A DNA stretch of 64,000 nt from an uncultured Clostridium sp. (GTDB lineage Bacteria > Bacillota > Clostridia > Lachnospirales > Lachnospiraceae), in the NCBI GenBank assembly GCA_900547035.1, contig URFM01000001.1, forward strand, positions 1-64,000, read 5' to 3'. The notes below the pieces were generated by a model. The model did not search any database. It saw only the letters and a program-made list of their open reading frames with translations, and was not told the DNA's origin. The position numbers and the translations under genes are program-made. Below are positions 14,916-23,252 of the stretch, in pieces (positions within the stretch are counted from its first letter, which is position 1; every line of letters begins with the position of its first letter).

Positions 14916-15536
14916 TTATCTCATCAGCCTGAATAAACCTACTACTTTTCCCTGAATATCCACCTGATCCGCAATAATTGGTTCCATAGCGTCATTCTCC
15001 GGCTGAAGCCGATAATGGCCTTCCTCCTTAAAAAAACGCTTTACCGTAGCGGAATCATCCAGCAGAGCCACTACAATGTCTCCGTTTCTGGCGGAATGAG
15101 TCTGCTCCACAATTATACGGTCACCGTCAAAGATCCCGGCGTTAATCATACTGTCTCCCTTTACTTTCAGCATAAAAGCATCCGCATTTGGAAGAAGCTC
15201 TACCGGAACAGGAAAATACTCCTCAATATTCTGCTCCGCCAACAGAGGCTGTCCGGCAGCCACCGTACCCACAACCGGGAGATTAGCCATCTCCCGATTC
15301 AAATTCAGCGCAAAAGAATCATCCAGAATCTCAATCGTTCTGGGCTTAGTTGGATCCCGGCGGATATACCCTCGCTCCTCCAGCGTAGCCAGATGAGAGT
15401 GAACAGAGGAGGTGCTCTTTAAATGTACCGCCTCACAGATCTCCCGTACAGAGGGGGGATAACCCTTCTTTAAAATGGTATCTTTAATATATTGCAGAAT
15501 CTCTTCCTGCTTCGCGGTAATCTTATCCTGAGTCAT
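14916..15536 (-). CDS. lexA: LexA repressor
   Basis: A 206-residue SOS repressor. A winged-helix DNA-binding domain spans residues 1-70 (PPSVREICEAVHLKSTSSVHSHLATLEERGYIRR). The self-cleavage site is Ala94-Gly95. The catalytic dyad is Ser129 in GDSM and Lys166 in TVKRFF. All functional residues are present. GGGAGG precedes ATG 15536; the longer frame would run through the promoter. It faces the YneA-like gene, and both promoters hold LexA boxes, so it is autoregulated. Confidence 0.98.
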   Translation of the reverse strand: MTQDKITAKQEEILQYIKDTILKKGYPPSVREICEAVHLKSTSSVHSHLATLEERGYIRRDPTKPRTIEILDDSFALNLNREMANLPVVGTVAAGQPLLAEQNIEEYFPVPVELLPNADAFMLKVKGDSMINAGIFDGDRIIVEQTHSARNGDIVVALLDDSATVKRFFKEEGHYRLQPENDAMEPIIADQVDIQGKVVGLFRLMR

Positions 15537-15610
15537 ATAATCCTCCCGAATCCTTAATAGTGGTGTTATAGCTTCAGGCCAGCGTAAAATATGCCGTACT
15601 GAACAATTAC

Positions 15611-15650
15611 ATAGTAACATACGTTCGAATAAAATGCAAACTTTTGTTCG
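15611..15650 (-). promoter_or_regulatory. lexA promoter with two LexA boxes
   Basis: On the minus strand, -35 TTGCAT (15634-15639) and -10 TACTAT (15611-15616) are 17 bases apart. CGAACGTATGTTAC (15614-15627) lies across the spacer and -10 box. A second box, CGAACAAAAGTTTG (15637-15650), overlaps the -35. Both fit the Firmicute GAACNNNNGTTC pattern with one mismatch. Confidence 0.8.
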
Positions 15651-15657
15651 ATTTTTA

Positions 15658-15712
15658 TTGACAAACATATGTTCTGGTGGTATATTACACATATGAAAAG
15701 AACATATGTTTG
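15658..15712 (+). promoter_or_regulatory. YneA-like gene promoter with two LexA boxes
   Basis: TTGACA (15658-15663) and TATATT (15681-15686) are 17 bases apart. The box CAAACATATGTTC (15662-15674) sits in the spacer. A mirrored copy, GAACATATGTTTG (15700-15712), covers the early transcribed region. The pair is well placed for tight repression. Confidence 0.85.
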
Positions 15713-15739
15713 TTTTTTGTTTGATCGGAGGGGTTACCT

Positions 15740-16048
15740 ATGATGAGAAAGCTGTTTCTTACCTTGATTGCAGTTTTAATTTTTGCCACTGGTTTTTTAA
15801 GCCATTCCGTATTAGTTTCCTTGGCAGGAGAAGAGGAGAGCAGTGCGGTCCGTTACTATAAAAGCGTTTGCATCGAAAGCGGTGACAATCTTTGGTCCAT
15901 AGCCGACCAGTACCGTCAGGGAAGCGCACTTACCGTAGAAGAGTATGTGAAAGAATTAAAACGTATGAACAATCTGCGTGAGGATATCATACATGCCGGA
16001 CAGTATTTGACTGTCGTATATTTTCAGGATCCATCCACGTCCCTTTGA
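15740..16048 (+). CDS. YneA-like SOS cell-division suppressor (LysM domain)
   Basis: A 102-residue exported protein. Residues about 5-28 form a membrane anchor or signal segment. A LysM-like domain follows (SGDNLWSIADQYRQ... NNLREDIIHAGQYLTV), which binds peptidoglycan. Size, order, divergence from lexA and LexA-controlled promoter all match Bacillus subtilis YneA, which delays division during DNA damage. Sequence similarity to YneA itself is modest by eye, so the role is inferred mainly from context. GGAGGGG precedes the ATG. Confidence 0.82.
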   Translation: MMRKLFLTLIAVLIFATGFLSHSVLVSLAGEEESSAVRYYKSVCIESGDNLWSIADQYRQGSALTVEEYVKELKRMNNLREDIIHAGQYLTVVYFQDPSTSL

Positions 16049-16222
16049 TTCTTGATTTGCAGAGATTTCTTTTTGTTTCCTTTGTCTCAAAAGTGAGAAC
16101 CGGCAGAGTGTATCCATGTTAGCATTACGCAGTATTCTTGCTTTTGGGACTTTTCCATTTCATTTCCGGATCATATCGACGTTCCCAAATACATATTGAT
16201 AATAATTCCCACCTTCACATTA

Positions 16223-16281
16223 TTGCTTTTCCTCGCATATTTTGTTATGATAGTTGATAGTTAGTTATATCTAACTATCAA
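16223..16281 (+). promoter_or_regulatory. Promoter and palindromic operator of the DUF3793-flavodoxin unit
   Basis: TTGCTT (16223-16228) and TATGAT (16246-16251) are 17 bases apart. A perfect palindrome with 11-bp arms TTGATAGTTAG and CTAACTATCAA (16254-16264, 16271-16281) covers the transcription start. The TTAG/CTAA core resembles DtxR/IdeR-type metal repressor sites. The regulator is not encoded in this window. Confidence 0.65.
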
Positions 16282-16306
16282 GCAGCTGACAGGAAAGGGA
16301 GCGAAA

Positions 16307-16933
16307 ATGAGCACAGAAGCATTGAAGCTGATATGCGCAATGGATCGAAACAGGCTGGAGGCACAGATTGGACTGCAGTGCGCGCCACTATTAACAGGCC
16401 TGAAAATTTCCAATTTGTTGACCATCCCCTCTAAGATGAGGCAGCAGGTAAGCCAGGTATTCCGCAAAACCGGTATTTCTGTTTTTCTTCTGTATCAGTC
16501 AAGCCAAAAGACCACTTTCTTTCTATACCGAGAGCAGGAACTGGAATGGGCTCTTAAAAAGAAAAAAGTCCGGAAAATGATGGAACAGCTGGGATACCAA
16601 AGCACTCACCTGCCGGATCTTCTCCGCCAGGTGGCGGAACGTTATGAAGCCCACATGGCTTTGCGGGAAGAATTCCCACATGAACTGGGATTACTGCTTG
16701 GATATCCCCCTGAGGATGTAGCCGGTTTCATTCTTCATAAAGGGAAAAATTTTCTCTATTCCGGCTATTGGAAGGTTTATGAAAATCCGGAAAAAAGCCT
16801 GATATTGTTTCAGCAATTTGAGTCCGCCCGGGAAGAAATTGTACGTATGATGTCCGCCGGGATCTCTATTGAGGAAATCCTGGAATTTTATCAATCCCAC
16901 AGGGTGACATCCCTTAAATCGATGGCCGTTTAA
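16307..16933 (+). CDS. DUF3793 family protein
   Basis: A 208-residue cytosolic protein. The recognisable family segments are HELGLLLGYPPEDVAGFI near residue 125 and the following NFLYSGYWKVYENPEKS. Function is undescribed. In Clostridia the family often lies beside flavodoxin and iron or metal uptake genes; here a flavodoxin gene follows by 68 bases, and the shared promoter has a metal-repressor-like palindrome. A role in iron-limited physiology is therefore inferred. A GGAAAGGGAGCG site precedes the ATG. Confidence 0.85.
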   Translation: MSTEALKLICAMDRNRLEAQIGLQCAPLLTGLKISNLLTIPSKMRQQVSQVFRKTGISVFLLYQSSQKTTFFLYREQELEWALKKKKVRKMMEQLGYQSTHLPDLLRQVAERYEAHMALREEFPHELGLLLGYPPEDVAGFILHKGKNFLYSGYWKVYENPEKSLILFQQFESAREEIVRMMSAGISIEEILEFYQSHRVTSLKSMAV

Positions 16934-17001
16934 ACATACTGATTTCAGCAGCTAAAAAGCTGTTGGCATATGAGAATGGAAATTGTCAGGAGGAATGAAA
17001 C

Positions 17002-17433
17002 ATGAGTAAAATCTATGTCGTTTACTGGTCGCAAACAGGAAATACCGAGGCTATGGCAAATGCTGTCGCAGAAGGCATTCAAGCCGGCGGAAAGGAAGCT
17101 CAGGCCGTCGAGGTGTCTCAGATTTCCCCATCAGCCTTAAAGGAGGCTCCCGTATTCGCTATGGGCTGCCCTGCCATGGGCGCCGAAGTTTTGGAGGAAA
17201 GCGAGATGGAGCCCTTTGTAATGGAGGTAGAGAGTTTTGCGCAAGGCAAACAGATCGGTCTCTTTGGTTCTTATGGATGGGGGGACGGAGAGTGGATGAG
17301 GGATTGGGAAAGCAGAATGAGCAGCGCCGGAGCCGCCATCGTAGGCGGAGAGGGCGTCATCACTCAGGAAACGCCGGATGAGATGGCCCTGGAGGCATGC
17401 CGCAACTTAGGGAGAGCGCTGGCCGCAATTTAA
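17002..17433 (+). CDS. Flavodoxin, short-chain
   Basis: A 143-residue FMN protein. The phosphate-binding loop is SQTGNTEAMA at residues 10-19. The second loop, FAMGCPAMGAEVLEE, and the third, GSYGWGDGEW, line the flavin ring. Length fits short-chain flavodoxins, which replace ferredoxin as electron carrier under iron limitation. AGGAGG lies 7 bases upstream. It is likely co-transcribed with DUF3793. A bidirectional terminator follows. Confidence 0.96.
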   Translation: MSKIYVVYWSQTGNTEAMANAVAEGIQAGGKEAQAVEVSQISPSALKEAPVFAMGCPAMGAEVLEESEMEPFVMEVESFAQGKQIGLFGSYGWGDGEWMRDWESRMSSAGAAIVGGEGVITQETPDEMALEACRNLGRALAAI

Positions 17434-17465
17434 TCGCTTTTCGACCGTTCGTATTTTCAATCAAG

Positions 17466-17527
17466 AAACCGGCTTTCCGATTACAGCTAAGGCGTCTGAT
17501 CCCTTTCTGTTTCAGGAAAGCCGGTTT
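17466..17527. terminator. Bidirectional terminator between flavodoxin and the recombinase
   Basis: Perfect 13-bp arms AAACCGGCTTTCC and GGAAAGCCGGTTT (17466-17478, 17515-17527) lie between convergent genes. T-rich sequence follows on the plus strand. Confidence 0.8.
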
Positions 17528-17533
17528 AATTTT

Positions 17534-18580
17534 CTATTTTTCTCTCAGACGCACCTTATTTCTTGCGCTTCTCCTCCTTTGGTCCTCCAAGGCGGCGTAG
17601 TGCTTTTTCGTCGTATTGACGTCGGAATGTCCCAGGACGTCCGCAACCAGGTAGATATCTCCGGTTTCCTGGTACAGGGCCGTGCCGTAGGTACTTCTTA
17701 GCTTATGCGGCGTAATTGGTTTTAAAGGCGCCACCGGACGGGCGTATTTCTTTACCAGATTTTCAACGCTGCGGACGGACATCCGTTTATTTTGGAGAGA
17801 GAGGAAGAGAGCGTCCTCGTGTCCCGGCGCCGGAATTATGCTTTCCCGCTCATTCAGGTAATTCTCCAAAGCCTCCTCAACCTCCTGACCAAAGTAAACC
17901 GTCACCTCTTTACCGCCTTTCCGGTAAATCCGAATTCCGGCGTTTTTGAAATCTACATCCTGAATATTTAACCCCACGCACTCTGAAACACGGATTCCCG
18001 TTCCCAGCAGAAGAGTAAGAAGTGCCAAATCCCGGATTTTTGTTTTTTGATGATATGCCTGCTGCTTTGCGGTCAGCTGACCGCCGCTTTCCACCTCATC
18101 CAGAAGAAGCGCAACCTCATCTGCATCCAACCGGATAATATCCTTATCGTGAAGCTTCGGAAGCTGCACCTTGGATACGGGATTATTCTGCAGCCGTTCA
18201 CTGCGGTAAAAATAATTGTAAAAACTCTTTAATGAGCTGATTTTCCGTTTGATTCCCCGTTCGCGGTTCATTACCTCCTGAGCCTTGTCGTTAAAACGGT
18301 ACTTCAAATACTCCATATATTCCTCAAAATCCGAAACCGTCAGCTGATCTAAATCCTCCAGCGTAATAGGGCGGTTCTGGAAAGAGGGGTTTTCTTCCTT
18401 CAAGAAGCGAAAAAATACTCCTAAATCATACGCATACGCAATACGGGTTCTGGAAGAAGTTCTCGGCTCGATTCCCCTAAAAAAATCTTTACAGTACGCC
18501 GGCAGTTCATCCATAAGCTGCCGAAGCTTCAGCACATTTTCCTTGTCGATTTCTTCGTGATAAGATAGTTGTGATCCCAT
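17534..18580 (-). CDS. Tyrosine recombinase, XerC/D-like
   Basis: A 348-residue recombinase. A SAM-like N-terminal DNA-binding domain covers about residues 10-130. The catalytic part shows Arg in GTGIRVSE (about residue 198), HKLRSTYG (about 292), and the LGHSDVNTTKKHYA segment with the tyrosine (about 327). All catalytic residues are present. ATG 18580 is chosen because AAAGGA lies 8 bases upstream; ATG 18589 overlaps that site. No phage or integrative genes surround it, so it is a chromosomal or solitary recombinase. It is too divergent by eye to name it XerC or XerD, and no dif site was recognised here. Confidence 0.88.
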   Translation of the reverse strand: MGSQLSYHEEIDKENVLKLRQLMDELPAYCKDFFRGIEPRTSSRTRIAYAYDLGVFFRFLKEENPSFQNRPITLEDLDQLTVSDFEEYMEYLKYRFNDKAQEVMNRERGIKRKISSLKSFYNYFYRSERLQNNPVSKVQLPKLHDKDIIRLDADEVALLLDEVESGGQLTAKQQAYHQKTKIRDLALLTLLLGTGIRVSECVGLNIQDVDFKNAGIRIYRKGGKEVTVYFGQEVEEALENYLNERESIIPAPGHEDALFLSLQNKRMSVRSVENLVKKYARPVAPLKPITPHKLRSTYGTALYQETGDIYLVADVLGHSDVNTTKKHYAALEDQRRRSARNKVRLREK

Positions 18581-18646
18581 TAAAAACATCCTTTACCAAT
18601 TAAATATATCTGGAAATATCTGGAAAATACCAGAAAAGAAGCGAGG

Positions 18647-18686
18647 CTCAACTATTCGCGAAACACAAGTTTAACGAATAGTTGAG
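18647..18686. repeat. Long inverted repeat between recombinase and HPr-like gene
   Basis: Perfect 12-bp arms CTCAACTATTCG and CGAATAGTTGAG (18647-18658, 18675-18686) flank 16 bases. The minus strand has no T-tract after the stem, so it is a poor terminator for the HPr gene. Just to the left, TATCTGG occurs twice (18607-18613 and 18617-18623), and TCTGG pairs with CCAGA. It could be an operator or recombinase-binding site. Confidence 0.5.
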
Positions 18687-18706
18687 TGGATTTTTCCCAC
18701 ACGCTA

Positions 18707-18967
18707 CTACAAAACCATTCTGATAAACCCCTTCAAATAACCTACCGCAGCCTCCTCGTCCTCTCCGTTCGCTTCCAGCACTACGGTCATACCTTGTGCC
18801 GCCTTTAATCCCATCAGGGACATAACATTTTTACAGTTGGCCTTCTGTCCATTTTCTGTCTGCAGGGTTATGCTGCATTTATAGGCACCGGCAGCTCTGG
18901 AAAGCTCCATGGCATTTCTAGCGTGAAGTCCGTCTTTTACGGAAATTACATATCGAAAACTGGTCAT
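18707..18967 (-). CDS. HPr family phosphocarrier protein, variant active site
   Basis: An 86-residue HPr-fold protein. The phosphorylated residue His15 is kept in GLHARNA, but the usual Pro18 of the GLHARPA motif is Asn. The regulatory serine is kept in NVMSLMGL at position 50 rather than 46, because the preceding loop is longer. These changes suggest a specialised paralog, not the main PTS carrier. It stands alone, divergent from the TtcA-like gene. It may act in regulation, or in phosphotransfer to a dedicated EII; I cannot decide. Confidence 0.85.
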   Translation of the reverse strand: MTSFRYVISVKDGLHARNAMELSRAAGAYKCSITLQTENGQKANCKNVMSLMGLKAAQGMTVVLEANGEDEEAAVGYLKGFIRMVL

Positions 18968-19128
18968 CTCTATCGTCCTTTATCCTTTGTGTTGTGCCAG
19001 CGTTTTTTCATTTCGCTGGCATTGTCTGTTTTTACCATATCTGATTATATCACACCTGAAATTTCTTGACAACCTACAGGAATTTTCAGTAAAATGTTTG
19101 CAGCTTATCCATAGAAAGGAAAACCGAT

Positions 19129-19854
19129 ATGAAGCTTCAACGTTTGTTATGCCTAACCCGTCAAGCCGTGGATCACTACCACCTAATTGAAAGCGGCGAC
19201 CATATTGCCATTGGAATTTCCGGAGGCAAAGACAGCCTGACTCTCCTACTTGCGCTTGCCCATCTCCAAAAATTTTACCCCCTCCCATTCTCTTTGTCTG
19301 CCATAACCGTTGACCTGGGCTTCGAGCCGCTTCACACAGAACCAATCCGTCAGCTCTGCTCACAGCTGTCCGTACCTTACTTCGTGGTTCCTACTCAAAT
19401 AGGTCCTGTTGTATTTGAGACCCGTCAGGAAACCAACCCCTGTTCTCTCTGCGCCAAAATGCGAAAAGGGGCTTTAAACGGGAAAGCCCTTGAGCTTGGC
19501 TGCAATAAAGTGGCCTACGCCCATCATCGGGATGATCTCATCGAAACCGCAATGATGTCCCTCCTGTATGAAGGCCGATTCCATGCGTTCCCCCCAAAAA
19601 CCCTTTTGGACCGCACCGGTCTGTCCGTAATACGGCCCATGCTGTTGGTCAGGGAAGCCGATGTTATCGGATTTCAAAGGAAATACCAGCTTCCTGTATG
19701 TAAAAACCCGTGCCCCGTAGACGGACATACCAAACGAGAATATATAAAAAATCTGATTCGGCAGCTGGAGCGGGAAAATCCGGGCGCAAAAGACCGGCTT
19801 TTTCATGCAGTTGTTTCCCAAAATGCAAAAAACGACTGGAATGCAAAGTTCTGA
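19129..19854 (+). CDS. TtcA/TilS-family tRNA-modifying ATPase
   Basis: A 241-residue PP-loop enzyme. The ATP-binding SGGKDS lies at residues 31-36. Cys105 and Cys108 in NPCSLCAKMRKG match the catalytic or cluster-binding CxxC of TtcA, and CKNPCPVDG near residue 200 supplies further cysteines. TtcA inserts 2-thiocytidine at tRNA position 32 using an iron-sulfur cluster. The sequence is shorter than enteric TtcA, and other TtcA-like thiolases exist, so the precise nucleoside is uncertain. AGAAAGGAAA precedes the ATG. Confidence 0.85.
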   Translation: MKLQRLLCLTRQAVDHYHLIESGDHIAIGISGGKDSLTLLLALAHLQKFYPLPFSLSAITVDLGFEPLHTEPIRQLCSQLSVPYFVVPTQIGPVVFETRQETNPCSLCAKMRKGALNGKALELGCNKVAYAHHRDDLIETAMMSLLYEGRFHAFPPKTLLDRTGLSVIRPMLLVREADVIGFQRKYQLPVCKNPCPVDGHTKREYIKNLIRQLERENPGAKDRLFHAVVSQNAKNDWNAKF

Positions 19855-19891
19855 CATACGTTTGCATTCCAGCCTCTCCTGTCGAAACAAA

Positions 19892-21658
19892 TTATACGCC
19901 CGGCCCAACTTCCTCCGCAGTGTCTTGCGGGCTCTGCTGGGAAGCACGCGTCTGCTCCTGTGCCGAGCTTGAGGGCTCCGTTTCCACAGTACCAGGACCA
20001 GAATTTCCAGGTCCCGGTTCTGCTGCCCCCGGCCCACGATTTTCTTCATCCGGGCTTTCTTCCTCATCACGTCCTGCGCTCTGGGAAGGACGGCTGACCC
20101 CGGGTCCAACCCCCGGGCCAATCTCCTCTTCTTCTGTCTCTCCCTCTGTTTCCTCCACCGTCTCCTCCTCCGTGGTTTCTTCCTCCGTCGTTTCCTCTGC
20201 CGTGGTTTCCACAGCTGTAGTCTCCTCCACCGTCTGTACGGGAGCTTCTGTGGGACTTTGCCCTGAGCCCGAGCCTCCTCCGGAAGAACCGCCGCCCGAA
20301 CCGGTAGGCGCCGGCTGTCCTTCTTCATACAGGCCGCTATCCTCGGAAATCTTTGCGCTGATTTCCTTCACTCCGGAAGAAGGATTGTAATTTTCATCTC
20401 CATATAAGAATAAATGAAGCTGTTTTACATTACTTTCCAATGTAGTAGGCACAACACAGTCCATCCGGCCGATTATTTCCGTCTGTCTGGAGAAGGGAAA
20501 TCCTGCTGTTTCTCCCAGGTGATAGGAAGAAACATTCCGTACCATAGGAAGCAAATCGTCGATTCCAATGTCCGTAGACAGCTGCGGCAGAATTGCCGAT
20601 ACCAGCTGAGTTAAAGTTCCTACATCCGCCGCCTTAGCTTTTTCCAGCGCCAGGGATACCACCTTTCGCTGCCGCTCCGTTCTCTGGAAATCCGTATCCA
20701 TCAGACGCAGCCGGCAGTATGCCACTGCCTGGATTCCATCCAAATGCTGCATACCCGCGTGTTCCAGCTGAACGGAACCAATACCGGTGGAATTAACCGT
20801 TTCCGTAATAAAGGCATTGATATACTTGAACTCTGCGTCAGTAATTTCCAGATCAATGCCCCCCAGCACGTTGATAGCCTGAGCCACTGCTTTCCAGTTA
20901 AAAGTGGCATAGTTATCGATATTCAGATCCAGATTCTCCTCCAGGGCCGCCACCGCCTGCTCGTGTCCTCCCCGGAAATAAGCCTCGTTGATTTTGTGGT
21001 AGGTTCCCTCGGAATCAATCTTTAAGTAGGTATCACGGTACACGCTGGTCAGTTTAATCTCTCCTGTAGCCCGGTCCACCGTACAGATCATCTGTACATC
21101 CGCCAAAGCCTTCTCTGTCCCTCCATCTCGTGAATCCACTCCAAATACTGCTACAGTCCATATGCCGGTCTGGCGGTGGAGAAAGGACCAGGCGGTAAAA
21201 CCGATTAAACATAAAAGCGCAGCAATCACTGCATTGCGAATCAGCTTTTTCGGGCCTTTCTTTCTCCGCCCATTTCTCTGTCCTTCCTGGAAACGGCTGC
21301 CGCTCTGACGGGCCGTGCTTCTGCGTCCCTGGGCGTCCCCATAACGCCCTTCCCTATCCGGCTGGCTGTGATGGCTTCTGTGTCCGCTTCCCGCGGTTTT
21401 TCCCGTATTCCTGCTATAGGAAGCCTCATAGCTCCCCCTGCGGCCTCTCGCATGATCCCGGGAAGGTCGTTTCCGGACAGGACGTCCGCCTCTTCCGGAC
21501 GAGCGGTCATCAATATACACTTCTTCTAATCCATCCTCTCCGTCATCATAATAATAGTCATCTTCCCAGTCTTCCTCATAATCATCATCATAGGAAGCTC
21601 TGTTTCTTGTCCGCCTGGAACGCATTCGCTCCAGTTCATCTTCTCGATCGTATCTCAT
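19892..21658 (-). CDS. LytR-CpsA-Psr family glycopolymer transferase
   Basis: A 588-residue envelope protein. Residues about 10-60 are a highly acidic Asp/Tyr-rich cytoplasmic region, followed by a long basic, Arg/Gly/Ser-rich region. A membrane segment lies near 145-165. The extracellular LCP domain carries FGVDSRDGG, SVYRDTYLKID and the arginine-rich DFQRTERQRKVV, which bind the polyprenyl-pyrophosphate substrate. The last 150 residues are low-complexity Glu/Thr, then Pro/Gly, likely wall-spanning. LCP enzymes attach teichoic acids or capsule to peptidoglycan. ATG 21658 is used; the longer frame overlaps the upstream gene. It is 17 bases after NlpC/P60 and co-transcribed. Confidence 0.9.
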   Translation of the reverse strand: MRYDREDELERMRSRRTRNRASYDDDYEEDWEDDYYYDDGEDGLEEVYIDDRSSGRGGRPVRKRPSRDHARGRRGSYEASYSRNTGKTAGSGHRSHHSQPDREGRYGDAQGRRSTARQSGSRFQEGQRNGRRKKGPKKLIRNAVIAALLCLIGFTAWSFLHRQTGIWTVAVFGVDSRDGGTEKALADVQMICTVDRATGEIKLTSVYRDTYLKIDSEGTYHKINEAYFRGGHEQAVAALEENLDLNIDNYATFNWKAVAQAINVLGGIDLEITDAEFKYINAFITETVNSTGIGSVQLEHAGMQHLDGIQAVAYCRLRLMDTDFQRTERQRKVVSLALEKAKAADVGTLTQLVSAILPQLSTDIGIDDLLPMVRNVSSYHLGETAGFPFSRQTEIIGRMDCVVPTTLESNVKQLHLFLYGDENYNPSSGVKEISAKISEDSGLYEEGQPAPTGSGGGSSGGGSGSGQSPTEAPVQTVEETTAVETTAEETTEEETTEEETVEETEGETEEEEIGPGVGPGVSRPSQSAGRDEEESPDEENRGPGAAEPGPGNSGPGTVETEPSSSAQEQTRASQQSPQDTAEEVGPGV

Positions 21659-21675
21659 GTCTCTCACAACTCCTG

Positions 21676-23238
21676 TTATTGAACCAGACGGCGGTAATAT
21701 GGCCAATCCGGTGTTACAATTCCTACTTCAACATTATTAATATTTCCACTGGTTTCCTGAACGCAGAGCATCTGGCCGTCCTGGGTCCACCCAAGGAAAA
21801 GAACCACATGAGCCATATCTCCAAGCCGGATACAGATATCCCCAGGCTGCAGTTCCTCCTTCGTAATCCCGGTACCGCAGGAAATCATCCGGCTGGTACT
21901 CTCTCCCTCCAGCCGTTTTCCGGTAGCAGACCAATAAACCCAGCTAATCCAGCCGGAACAGTCCAGACCTTTAAAGAAACGTCCGTCCACATCCGGGCTC
22001 ACCACAGTTCCAAATCCATTTCCCTCGTATCCCCTGGCGGAAGGTTTTCCGCCCCAGTAATAGGGGATCTTGCCAACTGAAGTCAGCGCGCAGTAGATGA
22101 TTCGTTTTCTCTCTGCTGAAAGGTCCTGACCTGCCAGATTCATATAATAATCCAGATCGGCAGAAGTCAGAGGATTTCTCCAAATCGTACCTTCCACTTC
22201 CAGACCATACTCCGCCATCCAGTCTTTCTCTTCCAGAGAAGTCACATAAGCCTTGGTTTCGTCGTTCCACCCTGGCCATGCTTCCTCAGAGGAGCCAGAT
22301 GCATTTCCCGTTTCATCCAGAGCATACAGACCGCCTGCTTCTGTCAGTCCGGCCACACGGATTACCACAGACAGGTCCATATGACCTGTACAGGCAGAAA
22401 AATCATCTGTCTCCGCAAATGCGGTCTCCTCCAACTCTCTTAAGGTCTCCTGGGCGATTCCCGGACCTCCATCCTCTCCTTCCAGGATCAGAGTACCGTC
22501 CTCCTTCACCTTCAGGGCGCCGGATCGGGTAGCTGTCAATGCATTTTCCTGCGCATCGGATACCGTGGCCTCTTCTTTTGCAGTCTCAATACAGCCCTCA
22601 CAATAATAAATGGGGCTGACAGTATATGTACAGCTGTGTGAAGCCTCCCACAGCCCCAGCGCGTAGCTCTGGATCTCATCCCATGTCTGAAGCTGCCCGT
22701 AATAGTGATATACACTGGTCATGGCCATAATCGCCTTAACATTTGAGCTGTCCCAGATCACGGTTCCGTCTCCATTTGTAAATGTAATCTGCACTCCCTT
22801 AAATTCCTTAAGACTCTCCGGAATTCTGCCTGCCGGCATCTGACCTTCTCCTGCCAGCTCACCGGGCGTTTTCCCGTAAAGGGCGTAAATCTGGGACAGC
22901 CACTCTGCCTCTCTGACCGCCAGGACATCATAAAGCTTCTGTGCCAGATTCAGGGCTCCGGGGCCCTCGCCATCATAAATCTGACAGAGGTTTAATGCAT
23001 CCGACAGCAAAACCGGCTCCGTCTGGGCAGGCGTAGCTGGCATTGCCCGGGCCGGAGTAGCTGCCCTTACCATCCGGGCAGTAGAAGGCGTGGCCGCAAG
23101 AGGAACTATTTCCACCGGTCGGGCGGTAACCCACCCGGGCGCCGCCGCCCCCAAAAACAGACCTGAACCCCACATCAGCACACCGGAAATCAATTGGTGG
23201 CAGTGCTGCTGCCAAAATAAATGCCAATTAATTTTCAT
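21676..23238 (-). CDS. NlpC/P60 family peptidoglycan hydrolase
   Basis: A 520-residue exported protein. A signal or anchor segment lies at about residues 12-35, then an Ala/Pro/Thr-rich linker with repeated ATPxxAR words. A central region of unknown fold (about 80-350) includes a Cys pair (YYCEGC). The C-terminal NlpC/P60 domain has catalytic Cys in GLDCSGW (about 426) and His in DMAHVVLF (about 477). It likely cleaves D-Glu to diamino-acid bonds in the stem peptide. ATG 23238 is chosen, since a TTG at 23250 directly abuts the ribosome site. It is first in an operon with the LCP gene. Confidence 0.9.
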   Translation of the reverse strand: MKINWHLFWQQHCHQLISGVLMWGSGLFLGAAAPGWVTARPVEIVPLAATPSTARMVRAATPARAMPATPAQTEPVLLSDALNLCQIYDGEGPGALNLAQKLYDVLAVREAEWLSQIYALYGKTPGELAGEGQMPAGRIPESLKEFKGVQITFTNGDGTVIWDSSNVKAIMAMTSVYHYYGQLQTWDEIQSYALGLWEASHSCTYTVSPIYYCEGCIETAKEEATVSDAQENALTATRSGALKVKEDGTLILEGEDGGPGIAQETLRELEETAFAETDDFSACTGHMDLSVVIRVAGLTEAGGLYALDETGNASGSSEEAWPGWNDETKAYVTSLEEKDWMAEYGLEVEGTIWRNPLTSADLDYYMNLAGQDLSAERKRIIYCALTSVGKIPYYWGGKPSARGYEGNGFGTVVSPDVDGRFFKGLDCSGWISWVYWSATGKRLEGESTSRMISCGTGITKEELQPGDICIRLGDMAHVVLFLGWTQDGQMLCVQETSGNINNVEVGIVTPDWPYYRRLVQ

Positions 23239-23252
23239 ATATTGAATCAATC

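Noticed and set aside
17534..18706. Recombinase region as a prophage or integrative element end
   Set aside because: No phage, conjugation or cargo genes and no flanking direct repeats of a tRNA gene were seen.
19892..20330. Acidic Glu/Thr repeats at the LCP C-terminus as a CRISPR or DNA repeat array
   Set aside because: They are in-frame codon repeats of a low-complexity wall-spanning tail; spacing is irregular and there are no spacers.
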